Origin: Flavobacteriales bacterium
GTDB lineage: Bacteria > Bacteroidota > Bacteroidia > Flavobacteriales_D > Sanyastnellaceae
Reading direction: 5' to 3'
DNA: 7,365 bases
Assembly (NCBI GenBank): GCA_028823435.1
Contig: JAPKBK010000091.1
Coordinates: 1 to 7,365 of the forward strand
Shown here: positions 1 to 7,027 of the stretch, piece after piece
Numbering within the stretch: position 1 is the stretch's first letter
Layout of the letters: every line of letters starts with the position of its first letter
Made by a program: the position numbers and the translations under genes
Notes under the pieces: model-generated
What the model was told of the DNA's origin: nothing
Seen by the model: only the letters and a program-made list of their open reading frames with translations
Databases searched by the model: none

Positions 1-18
1 GCTAAGCAAAGACAATAA
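1..18 (+). CDS. Possible 3' end of an upstream gene (last codons only)
   Basis: Frame 1 is open from the window edge and reads Ala-Lys-Gln-Arg-Gln followed by TAA at 16-18, leaving 21 bases before the lspA start. Such an ending would suit a DksA/TraR-type zinc-finger protein, which is often found just upstream of lspA in Bacteroidota, but five residues cannot identify a family. Frame 2 is also open here, so even the assignment as coding is tentative. It rests on context alone. Confidence 0.25.
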   Translation, partial: AKQRQ

Positions 19-39
19 CCGAAGATATTCTACGCTGAG

Positions 40-666
40 ATGCGAAAACAAATTTTCGGCTGGGCCTTACCGCTACTGATCGTAGTGCCTATTCTGCTCA
101 TAGATCAACTTCTGAAAATATATATCAAGCTCAACTTCACAATTGGTGAGCGGGCTGATATAATTCCTGGTCTTATTGAATTCCAATTTATTGAAAATGA
201 CGGGATGGCCTTCGGTTGGGCAATGCCAGGAGTTGCTGGAAAACTCCTCTTAACCAGTTTTCGTCTCATTGCTTCTGTCGGTATCGGGGTTTATTTATAC
301 AAACTCATAGAAAGGAAATCTCACGTTGGTCTTTTGGTAGGTATTTCCATGATTTGGGCAGGTGCCATTGGAAACATCATTGACAGTGCAGTGTATGGTC
401 GCTTATTCTCTCATTCGGGATGGGGGACAGTGGCCCATTTCGGATCGGAAGACGGATATGCACCATGGCTTATGGCGAACGTTGTAGATATGTTCCATTT
501 TACGGTAACCTGGCCATCTTGGATGCCGAGTATGATCGCTGGAGCAGAAGTTTTCCCGCCCATTTGGAACGTAGCTGATGCGGCGATTTCAATCGCTGTG
601 ATTTGGATTATTCTGAATCAGAAGACGTTTTTTGCAAGTACCCCTCAATCAAGCGAAGATGCCTAA
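40..666 (+). CDS. lspA: Lipoprotein signal peptidase (signal peptidase II), Bacteroidota-type
   Basis: This inner-membrane aspartyl protease cleaves the signal peptide from diacylglyceryl-modified prolipoproteins, the second step of lipoprotein maturation. The 208-residue product has a hydrophobic segment at about 8-22 with the conserved Asp22-Gln23, the motif Asn53-Asp-Gly-Met-Ala-Phe-Gly, further membrane segments at about 66-88, 95-115 and 178-194, the motif Gly111-Asn-Ile-Ile-Asp115, and Asn177-Val-Ala-Asp180. Asp115 and Asp180 are the expected catalytic pair. They lie 65 residues apart, whereas they are about 20 apart in proteobacterial LspA. The extra region (about 117-172, containing Val-Val-Asp150-Met-Phe) resembles the longer LspA form of Bacteroidota and explains the length against the usual 160-170 residues. 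ATG at 40 is the natural start because it sits just before the first membrane segment. No Shine-Dalgarno is visible. The stop codon lies inside the start of ispG, implying co-transcription. Confidence 0.95.
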   Translation: MRKQIFGWALPLLIVVPILLIDQLLKIYIKLNFTIGERADIIPGLIEFQFIENDGMAFGWAMPGVAGKLLLTSFRLIASVGIGVYLYKLIERKSHVGLLVGISMIWAGAIGNIIDSAVYGRLFSHSGWGTVAHFGSEDGYAPWLMANVVDMFHFTVTWPSWMPSMIAGAEVFPPIWNVADAAISIAVIWIILNQKTFFASTPQSSEDA

Positions 667-2647
667 ATCAATCTCAGAGTATAGTTATACGCCCACTCCA
701 TTTGCCTATCTGAGGAGAAGCTCGAGAGAAGTATGCGTTGGTGATTTGCCCTTAGGTGGCGATGCGCCGATACGAATTCAATCGATGACAACCACAAACA
801 CACTAGATATAAAAGGCAGTGTGGCCCAATGCATCAGCATGATTACTGCAGGTAGCGAACTGGTTCGGTTGACTGCGCCAAGCATCAAAGATTCAGATGC
901 TTTGGAAAAAATCTCTGAGGACTTGAGAAGTCAGGGCTATGACACTCCCATTGTTGCGGACATCCACTTCACCCCAAATGCGGCGTTACGCGCCGCAGAT
1001 TTTGTAGAAAAAGTGAGGGTTAATCCTGGGAATTATGCCGATAAAAAGAAGTTTGATCACCACGAATACACAGACCTGTCGTATGCTCAGGAACTGGAGA
1101 GGATCAAAGAAAAATTTACGCCACTCGTTCTGAAATGTAAGGAGCTGAAGCGAGTGATTCGCATAGGGACGAATCATGGATCACTTTCTGACAGAATTAC
1201 AAGCCGATATGGCGATACGCCTTTAGGTATGGTTGAGAGTGCGCTCGAGTTTTTAAGAATCGCAGAAGCATCTGAATTCTATGACATGGTCATTTCGATG
1301 AAATCTTCGAATACGATTGTGATGGTTCAGGCGTATCGGCTTCTCGTGAAACGCATGGGTGAGGAGGGAATGAATTATCCGCTTCACCTTGGCGTTACGG
1401 AGGCAGGAGATGGAGAGGATGGTCGCATTAAGTCAGCTGTAGGAATAGGCACGTTGCTTGAAGATGGAATCGGGGATACAATCCGAGTTTCGTTAACAGA
1501 GGCACCTGAGAACGAGCTTCCCGTTGCGCGAGTTCTCGTCGACAAATACAAGGGCCGCCAGACATCGGAGGGAATCCCCGAAATAGAACCCGTAGCGATA
1601 TCGATTGATCCATTTAATTACACACGTAGGGAAACAGACGAGGTGGGGAAAATAGGCGGGAAAAGTGTTCCCATTGTCTTGCAGACGATGACCAACAAAG
1701 CGTCACTTGCTCCAATCAATCTCATGGGGGCGGGATACAGATATTCTGTTGTTGATGACAAGTGGAATATTTTGGACAATGCCTGTGATGGCATATTTAC
1801 AGATTCGCAAGTTGTCCCGTTTAAGCTGCCGGGGACGCTTATGGTTTTAATGAATGGCGCAGATTGGGAAAAGAAGGCGCGTGGCATAGATGACGTGGAA
1901 AGACATTATCCAGTTTGGTCTATCGATCAGTGGAATGAAGGTGGAACGTGGCGGGACGGTGTGCTACAGGAGAAGGGTGTCATTCACTTTATACGCGTCC
2001 AAAGAAAGGATTTGACCAAAGATTTCATTGAAAGTTTCAAGAAAGGAGATGTCGTTCTGATTCTTGAGACCCATCAAATCAATGCCATGATTGATCTGAG
2101 GACTTCTGTCATGAAGCTCGATGAATTGGGGAGTAAAGTACCTGTGATTCTAAGCAGAAAAATGGATGGGGTAGATAAAGAACAATTCACGTTATATCAG
2201 TCTACAGATCTGGGCGGGGTGTTAATTGATGGTTTAGGTGATGGTGTTTGGGTGGACGGTGAAGGGGTGAGTTTGGTAGATAGAAACAACCTGGCTTTTG
2301 GCATTTTGCAGGCCACGAGAACGCGGATTTCTAAAACGGAGTACATCTCTTGTCCGAGCTGCGGAAGAACGCTGTTTGATTTGGAAGAGACCACGGCCAA
2401 AATTCGACATGCCACAGCCCATCTTAAAGGTCTTAAAATTGGCATTATGGGCTGCATCGTGAATGGCCCTGGGGAGATGGCAGATGCAGACTATGGCTAT
2501 GTAGGTACAGGCCCAGGGAAAATCACACTCTACAGAGAGAAAGTCGTTGTCAAAAAGAATGTATCTGAAGCGGAGGGCGTGAAGGAATTAATTGAACTGA
2601 TCAAGCGTGAGGGGGATTGGGTAGAACCTACCGATATTTCTAGATAA
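659..2647 (+). CDS. ispG: 4-hydroxy-3-methylbut-2-enyl diphosphate synthase, long form with inserted domain
   Basis: IspG (GcpE) converts methylerythritol cyclodiphosphate to HMBPP in the cytosolic MEP pathway of isoprenoid synthesis, using a 4Fe-4S cluster and electrons from ferredoxin or flavodoxin. From ATG 659 the product has 662 residues. A TIM-barrel domain (about 20-300) carries Val-Ala-Asp101-Ile-His-Phe, Arg120-Val-Asn-Pro-Gly-Asn, Arg168-Ile-Gly-Thr-Asn-His-Gly and Gly-Val-Thr-Glu248-Ala-Gly. An extra domain fills about 310-550. The C-terminal cluster domain holds Cys565-Pro-Ser-Cys568, Cys599 and Glu606 (Gly-Cys-Ile-Val-Asn-Gly-Pro-Gly-Glu), matching the three Cys and one Glu cluster ligands known in the family. 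The three-domain layout is the type seen in plants, Chlamydia and Bacteroidota, against about 370-420 residues in the short form. A TTG at 632 is in frame but lies deep in lspA and adds nine residues without family support, so I chose ATG 659. This overlaps lspA by 8 bases and suggests translational coupling. Confidence 0.96.
   Translation: MPKSISEYSYTPTPFAYLRRSSREVCVGDLPLGGDAPIRIQSMTTTNTLDIKGSVAQCISMITAGSELVRLTAPSIKDSDALEKISEDLRSQGYDTPIVADIHFTPNAALRAADFVEKVRVNPGNYADKKKFDHHEYTDLSYAQELERIKEKFTPLVLKCKELKRVIRIGTNHGSLSDRITSRYGDTPLGMVESALEFLRIAEASEFYDMVISMKSSNTIVMVQAYRLLVKRMGEEGMNYPLHLGVTEAGDGEDGRIKSAVGIGTLLEDGIGDTIRVSLTEAPENELPVARVLVDKYKGRQTSEGIPEIEPVAISIDPFNYTRRETDEVGKIGGKSVPIVLQTMTNKASLAPINLMGAGYRYSVVDDKWNILDNACDGIFTDSQVVPFKLPGTLMVLMNGADWEKKARGIDDVERHYPVWSIDQWNEGGTWRDGVLQEKGVIHFIRVQRKDLTKDFIESFKKGDVVLILETHQINAMIDLRTSVMKLDELGSKVPVILSRKMDGVDKEQFTLYQSTDLGGVLIDGLGDGVWVDGEGVSLVDRNNLAFGILQATRTRISKTEYISCPSCGRTLFDLEETTAKIRHATAHLKGLKIGIMGCIVNGPGEMADADYGYVGTGPGKITLYREKVVVKKNVSEAEGVKELIELIKREGDWVEPTDISR
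979..997. repeat. GC-rich inverted repeat inside ispG
   Basis: TGCGGCG (979-985) and CGCCGCA (991-997) are perfect reverse complements separated by five bases (TTACG). In mRNA this could form a short, strong 7-bp hairpin over codons for Ala-Ala-Leu-Arg-Ala-Ala. Repeated GCG/GCC alanine codons could produce it by chance. It has no T-tract and lies well inside the gene, so it is not a terminator. Confidence 0.4.
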
Positions 2648-2648
2648 C

Positions 2649-3386
2649 TTGGACGCTTCAACCATCAAAGCGATCGTGATTGGGAGCATTCCATATAACG
2701 ACACAAGTAGGGTGGTGCGGGTGTTATCTGAAGATCAAGGCATGATTCCTTTGTGGGTCAGGACGGGAAAGAAATCTCCGAAAGCAATTTGGCATCCCCT
2801 CTCTGTTGTGGAGCTTGCAAATTTCAGAAGGAAAAAGCAAGACGGTTTGGGGACTTTTACAGAAGCATCAAGAGCCTTGCCAGCCATTCATATCCTAAGT
2901 GATGCCAGAAGGTCAGCGGTCGCATTTTTCATCGCCGAGGTGTTAGATAAATCAATGTCCGAAGGCGCACCGATGCCAGAGGTCTTTAAACTGGTTTGGA
3001 AAACTGTGGAATTGTTAGAAACAGAAGATTCTGTGTCCCACCTTCATATCTATTTTTTGGCGCATTTGGTACAAATTTTGGGATTAATGCCCGAAGAATT
3101 TGATGATGTCTCAACGAAGAAATCAGGGAGCTTGAATCTAGATACTGGCGAATGGTCAGGTGTCGAGATGAGCCTCTCGAAAGAGTCACATTATTTAAAA
3201 TACAATCTTGTAATAACAATGATGGGTATTCCGGGCATGAAGTTTGATGTGATGCGGGAGTTAAGACTAGAAAAATCTGACAGAAAAGAACTTTTGTTAG
3301 GGATGGTGATGTTTATACAGCTTCACCATGCAGGACTTAGAAAAATAAAATGCTACGATGTACTTGAGACTATATTTTCAGACTAG
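2649..3386 (+). CDS. recO: DNA repair protein RecO
   Basis: RecO helps RecR load RecA onto SSB-coated single-stranded DNA in gap repair and anneals complementary strands. The 245-residue product has the family's N-terminal OB-fold signature (about 5-80: Lys-Ala-Ile-Val-Ile, then Tyr16-Asn-Asp-Thr-Ser-Arg, ending each strand in the usual pattern), followed by a helical domain with Ala-Phe-Phe-Ile-Ala-Glu-Val-Leu (92-99), His-Ile-Tyr-Phe-Leu (133-137) and a final Lys-Cys-Tyr-Asp-Val-Leu-Glu. The length is usual. The zinc-finger cysteines of Deinococcus-type RecO are absent, with one Cys in the whole protein; as far as I recall this is usual for Bacteroidota. The start is TTG at 2649, one base after the ispG stop. 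An in-frame TAG at 2622-2624 closes the frame upstream, no ATG or GTG lies between, and the next Met is residue 32, inside the OB fold. No Shine-Dalgarno is visible, so translation probably depends on coupling to ispG. Confidence 0.92.
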   Translation: MDASTIKAIVIGSIPYNDTSRVVRVLSEDQGMIPLWVRTGKKSPKAIWHPLSVVELANFRRKKQDGLGTFTEASRALPAIHILSDARRSAVAFFIAEVLDKSMSEGAPMPEVFKLVWKTVELLETEDSVSHLHIYFLAHLVQILGLMPEEFDDVSTKKSGSLNLDTGEWSGVEMSLSKESHYLKYNLVITMMGIPGMKFDVMRELRLEKSDRKELLLGMVMFIQLHHAGLRKIKCYDVLETIFSD

Positions 3387-3390
3387 ACTG

Positions 3391-5817
3391 ATGTCAAACT
3401 TAAAGTTATTCTTAGGTTTTATGGTTCTGTCACTTTGTATATCTACATCTGCGTATTCTCAAGAGGTTCGCGTTGTAAATGGCTCCATACCGATTCCTTT
3501 TGTATCGGTTGTGAATATTTCAACTTCTGAGCAAGCGATTTCTGATGCGGACGGGCTTGTTTCCCTTCCCTTTAGAAACCCATCGGATACGTTGGTATTT
3601 AGGAGCATGGGATATGAAATAAGAATGATTTTACCAGGAGAAGTCATCGGAAAACGCTTGGGTATGGATGAGAGCCCAGTAAGCTTAGAAGAGGTACAGA
3701 TATTGTCAAATATAGTTCCCGATGTCGCCGATGATTTGGGATTAAATAGGGTCACTTCAATTGGCGCCTCGGCAATAGAAAATGGGGTTCCACCAGGCAA
3801 TACAGCTGAGTTGTTGCAAAGTTCTGGTCAAATTCACGTGCAACAAAGTCAACAAGGAGGCGGGTCTCCTGTTTTGAGAGGTTTCGAGGCAAACAGAGTG
3901 CTCTTAGTTGTGGACGGTGTGCGTATGAATAATGCCATTTATCGATCGGGTCATCTTCAGAATATTATTACCATAGATCCCAATACGCTAGAACAAATTC
4001 ATGTGATTATGGGGCCAAACAGTGTGCGGTTTGGAAGTGATGCATTAGGTGGAGTCGTTCATTTTAAGACAAGACGGCCACGGTTCAGAAGCAATCCTTC
4101 TGAACCAAGTTGTTCGGGATTGATTTCAGCACAATATAAATCGGTAAATAACGCCCACACGATCAATGCGAAAGCTGAGGCAGGAGGACCGAGATGGGGA
4201 ACAGTCATCTCCTTCAGTACTTCAGAATTTGGCGATTTATCTATGGGTTCGTGGCGTGCACATGGAGACAGTACATGGGGGTTGGTCCCGTTCATCGCAA
4301 CAAGAATAAATGGCGTAGACTCTTTAATTTCAAACCCTGATCCAAAAAAACAAAGCCCCACAGGTTACACTCAAAATGACTTCTTGCATAAATTAAGAGT
4401 GGGCATACCAGGTGGCGCTATTGAAACTAACGTTCAGTACAGTAAGAGTTCAAACATAGCCAGGTTTGATAAAATCAATGACTTCTCAGGCGATAGCTTA
4501 AGATGGGCAGAATGGAATTACGGTCCTCAAGAAAGATTCATGACCGCTGTCACTTGGGAACAGTATTTGGGACTGCCAGGGTCTCTCCACACCACGTTTG
4601 CTTTTCAGAAGATTTCTGAGTCTCGTATAAAACGCTTATTTGGATCTGCTTTTAGAACGACACAAGAAGAGCAAGTTGAGGTGCTGTCCATGTCTTCTAT
4701 TTGGAAATCATCTCCTTTCAGGGGTGACGGATGGAAGTTTGAAGCGGGATTTGATGGACAATTAAACGAGGTGGAATCCAAAGTCGAAGCCCAAGACGCA
4801 GATGGGCTAGATTTGGTTGACCCAGGCTTCGGAGGTGCGCTTGTGACCAGATACCCGAATGGAGGCAGTAGCATGCGTACTTTCGGTGCGTTTACTTCTG
4901 CAAAGAGATCGTTGGGGGAGAAAGAGTTTCACTTCGGGTTGAGATATAGCTTGACCTCGTTTGACGCCAAATTCCTTCCCACAGAGTCTCTACAATTGCC
5001 TTTTTCAGAATTACAATCAGCACATGGCGCTTTAACGGGGAGTATAGCCGCAGACATTCCTTTGGGTCCAACTATTTCGTCTATTTCATCATTGTCATCA
5101 GGGTTTAGACACCCAAACATAGATGATGCAGCAAAGGTTAGAGAGAAAGGAGGGTATGTGCTTCTACCCAATGATTCGCTCAATGCGGAGTATTTATACA
5201 GCCTAGATGAAAGCATTACTTGGCGACATCCCTCTTCAGGTCTCTCTGTTTCTGTCGCTGGGTTTGTCAGCCTTTGGACTGAAATTATTACCCCCGTTAA
5301 TTCAACGCTGTATGGACTAGATTCACTAGAAATAGATGGAGAATTTTCTAGAATTCAACGCAATGAAAATTCCGGAAATGCAATCATCAGAGGATCAACT
5401 TTTGAAGTGAGTTATCCCATTATGGAGAATATGAATTTTAAAAGTTCGCTGAACTTCACCAAGGGATTTAGTTTGGAGTCTTACAATCCACCTCTTGCGC
5501 ATATCCCCCCAACTTTTGGCAAAACATCGCTGGAGTATTCACACAAGAAATGGTCCTTAGAAGCTTACGCTTTATACTGTGGCGCAAAAAACATTGATGA
5601 TTACGGGCCTGGGAGTACAGACAACATTCAAGAGGCTTTAGGATATGGGACACCCTCTTGGTGGACGCTTAATCTGGAGTCGCATATCTTAATTAATGCG
5701 CATATTCATGCCCAGTTGGGTGTGTCGAACATTTTCGATTTGCATTACAAATCTTTTGCATCGGGCATTTCTGCGCCTGGTCGTGGTGCATATCTCACCC
5801 TTCATGCCATCATCTAA
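3391..5817 (+). CDS. TonB-dependent outer-membrane receptor with carboxypeptidase-regulatory-like N-terminal domain
   Basis: This is a gated outer-membrane transporter powered by TonB-ExbB-ExbD. The 808-residue product starts with a signal peptide (hydrophobic core about 5-20, likely cleavage near Ala21-Tyr-Ser-Gln). Next come a carboxypeptidase-D-regulatory-like beta domain (about 25-82), a plug (about 115-228) with Gly-Gly-Gly-Ser-Pro-Val-Leu-Arg-Gly-Phe-Glu (156-166), Val-Asp-Gly-Val-Arg-Met-Asn-Asn (174-181) and Gly-Ser-Asp-Ala-Leu-Gly-Gly (215-221), and then a barrel running to the C-terminus, where Phe-Ala-Ser-Gly-Ile-Ser-Ala-Pro-Gly-Arg (789-798) precedes the last strand. The plug wording distantly resembles haem/haemoglobin receptors, but the substrate cannot be told from this sequence. 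No SusD-like partner or siderophore gene is adjacent. An ATG at 3358 is in frame but overlaps recO and would put charged residues before the signal peptide; ATG 3391, four bases after the recO stop, is better. I could not place a TonB box with certainty. Confidence 0.94.
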   Translation: MSNLKLFLGFMVLSLCISTSAYSQEVRVVNGSIPIPFVSVVNISTSEQAISDADGLVSLPFRNPSDTLVFRSMGYEIRMILPGEVIGKRLGMDESPVSLEEVQILSNIVPDVADDLGLNRVTSIGASAIENGVPPGNTAELLQSSGQIHVQQSQQGGGSPVLRGFEANRVLLVVDGVRMNNAIYRSGHLQNIITIDPNTLEQIHVIMGPNSVRFGSDALGGVVHFKTRRPRFRSNPSEPSCSGLISAQYKSVNNAHTINAKAEAGGPRWGTVISFSTSEFGDLSMGSWRAHGDSTWGLVPFIATRINGVDSLISNPDPKKQSPTGYTQNDFLHKLRVGIPGGAIETNVQYSKSSNIARFDKINDFSGDSLRWAEWNYGPQERFMTAVTWEQYLGLPGSLHTTFAFQKISESRIKRLFGSAFRTTQEEQVEVLSMSSIWKSSPFRGDGWKFEAGFDGQLNEVESKVEAQDADGLDLVDPGFGGALVTRYPNGGSSMRTFGAFTSAKRSLGEKEFHFGLRYSLTSFDAKFLPTESLQLPFSELQSAHGALTGSIAADIPLGPTISSISSLSSGFRHPNIDDAAKVREKGGYVLLPNDSLNAEYLYSLDESITWRHPSSGLSVSVAGFVSLWTEIITPVNSTLYGLDSLEIDGEFSRIQRNENSGNAIIRGSTFEVSYPIMENMNFKSSLNFTKGFSLESYNPPLAHIPPTFGKTSLEYSHKKWSLEAYALYCGAKNIDDYGPGSTDNIQEALGYGTPSWWTLNLESHILINAHIHAQLGVSNIFDLHYKSFASGISAPGRGAYLTLHAII
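4082..4106. repeat. Perfect 10-bp inverted repeat with 5-base loop inside the receptor gene
   Basis: GGTTCAGAAG (4082-4091) and CTTCTGAACC (4097-4106) are exact reverse complements around CAATC. In RNA this gives a 10-bp stem with a 5-base loop. It falls on codons 231-239 of the receptor, at the junction of plug and barrel. No T-run follows, so it does not look like an intrinsic terminator. A stem this long with a short loop is not expected often in a window of this size, but chance remains possible. Confidence 0.6.
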
Positions 5818-5844
5818 TCGTCTGCCACGACTTACCTTGCATAC

Positions 5845-6972
5845 ATGCAGTTTTCAGAGGTTTTAGGCCAAACCCAAATATCGTCTTTGTTACGCGAAGG
5901 CGCGAGATCCAATAGAATCGCTCACGCCCAACTCTTTGATGGAAGTGAGGGTTCTGGATCACTTGCGCTTGCAAGAGCATATGCCCAATATTTACACTGT
6001 GCAAATCCATCAGAAAGCGACTCTTGTGGCCTATGTGATTCCTGTAATGCACATCGGAAACTTCAACACCCTGACCTACATTGGACCTTCCCGTTTTTCA
6101 AAAAAGACGGAGGAGGACGCTCAACATCGGACCCCTTTCAAATACTTTGGAGAGAGTGTATGCTTGAGTCGGGTTATATCGGATTAGAGGATTGGCTTTC
6201 AAAAATCGGTGCAGATAAGAAACAGCTGTTTATTTCTGTAGATGAAGCACTTGAGATTAATCGAAAATTAGGCCTTAAGTCTTTTTATGGGGGCTTTAAA
6301 ATTCTGATTTTCTGGTTGCCAGAAACGATGCGCGTTGACACCGCAAATAAATTGCTGAAACTTATCGAAGAGCCCACAGATAAAACTGTCATTTTATTTG
6401 TTTCTCAAAACTCTGACAGACTTCTTCCCACGATTCTTTCGCGGCTACAACGGATTCATATCCCCAGACTTACAGACTCTGAAGCTGCGGAAGGTATTGC
6501 GAAGATTGCGGGTATTTCGTCCGACAGTGCACTGGGGTGGGCCCATGTCACAGAGGGTAATATTTCTGCTGCTGTTCGACTCTCTAAATCTGGAAACGAA
6601 ACCCCTGATTTGGAAATGTTTTCTGTTTGGATGCGTGCCTGTTGGGCCCGAGACGGAGTGGCATTACTGAAAGCGGCAAACGATTTCGCTTCTCCTGGTA
6701 GAGAATCACAAAAGCGGTTTTTAACCTATGCTTTACACATGGTACGTCAATGTATTTTAGGCAACTACGGCGCAGATTCTTTGATTCGATTAACAGATGG
6801 AGAAGCCGTCTTTATATCGAAATTTCAGAGATTTATTCATGAAAAGAATGTTGTTTCATTGCGTGCTTTACTAGAGGATGCACACAAGGATATTTCCGGA
6901 AATGTCAATGCCAAAGTTGTTTTTTTTGATCTGAGTATTCAGGTTCATATGCGATTACGTACAGAGATCTAA
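5845..6972 (+). CDS. holB: DNA polymerase III delta' subunit (clamp loader)
   Basis: Delta' is a non-motor subunit of the clamp loader, which opens and loads the sliding clamp at the replication fork. The 375-residue product begins with the family's opening (Phe3-Ser-Glu-Val-Leu-Gly-Gln, then Ile25-Ala-His-Ala-Gln-Leu-Phe). The P-loop position reads Gly33-Ser-Glu-Gly-Ser-Gly-Ser and lacks the Lys-Thr needed for ATP binding, as expected for delta'. A zinc site of four cysteines follows (Cys52, Cys61, Cys64, Cys67). Residues 167-177 contain Ala-Asn-Lys-Leu-Leu-Lys-Leu-Ile-Glu-Glu-Pro, a hallmark of delta'/tau. The sensor motif Ser-Arg-Cys appears as Ser199-Arg200-Leu201, keeping the arginine finger. 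About 30-50 extra residues between the zinc site and residue 130 look like the Bacteroidota form. ATG 5845 starts the protein at the conserved N-terminus, 27 bases after the receptor stop. No clear Shine-Dalgarno is present. Confidence 0.93.
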   Translation: MQFSEVLGQTQISSLLREGARSNRIAHAQLFDGSEGSGSLALARAYAQYLHCANPSESDSCGLCDSCNAHRKLQHPDLHWTFPFFKKDGGGRSTSDPFQILWRECMLESGYIGLEDWLSKIGADKKQLFISVDEALEINRKLGLKSFYGGFKILIFWLPETMRVDTANKLLKLIEEPTDKTVILFVSQNSDRLLPTILSRLQRIHIPRLTDSEAAEGIAKIAGISSDSALGWAHVTEGNISAAVRLSKSGNETPDLEMFSVWMRACWARDGVALLKAANDFASPGRESQKRFLTYALHMVRQCILGNYGADSLIRLTDGEAVFISKFQRFIHEKNVVSLRALLEDAHKDISGNVNAKVVFFDLSIQVHMRLRTEI

Positions 6973-7012
6973 TAAAGAGGAAGCAAAGGCAAAATGCTGG
7001 ACGTGAAAAACG

Positions 7013-7020
7013 TATCTTCG
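7013..7020 (+). promoter_or_regulatory. Possible Bacteroidota -7-like element before the PSP1 gene
   Basis: TATCTTCG matches the Bacteroidota -7 consensus TAnnTTTG at five of six fixed positions and ends seven bases before the ATG at 7028, a placement that would give a very short leader. I found no TTG at the usual -33 distance (roughly 6985-6996), so this may be chance. The 55-base gap after holB is the longest in the window and the likeliest place for an internal promoter. Confidence 0.22.
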
Positions 7021-7027
7021 TTGCACG

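Noticed and set aside
33..45. Search for a promoter or ribosome binding site before lspA
   Set aside because: Only 21 bases separate lspA from a likely upstream stop, and I saw neither a TAnnTTTG element nor a purine-rich Shine-Dalgarno.
632..658. TTG at 632 as an earlier ispG start
   Set aside because: It would overlap lspA by 35 bases and add nine residues with no family match. ATG 659 at the lspA stop is more plausible.
3358..3390. ATG at 3358 as the receptor start
   Set aside because: It overlaps recO and puts two arginines and aromatic residues ahead of a clean signal peptide that begins at ATG 3391.
3427..3438. Lipobox-like Leu-Ser-Leu-Cys in the receptor signal peptide (Cys16)
   Set aside because: The residue before Cys is Leu rather than Gly, Ala or Ser. 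A normal signal peptidase I site follows at about residue 23, and TonB-dependent receptors of this layout are not lipoproteins.
3459..5216. Several reverse-strand open frames of about 90-113 codons under the receptor gene
   Set aside because: They lie entirely opposite a well-supported gene, match no family I know, and are rich in Pro and Ser as expected from antisense reading.
5818..5840. Possible terminator after the receptor gene (TCGT, five bases, ACGA)
   Set aside because: The stem has only four uninterrupted pairs and no T-run follows.
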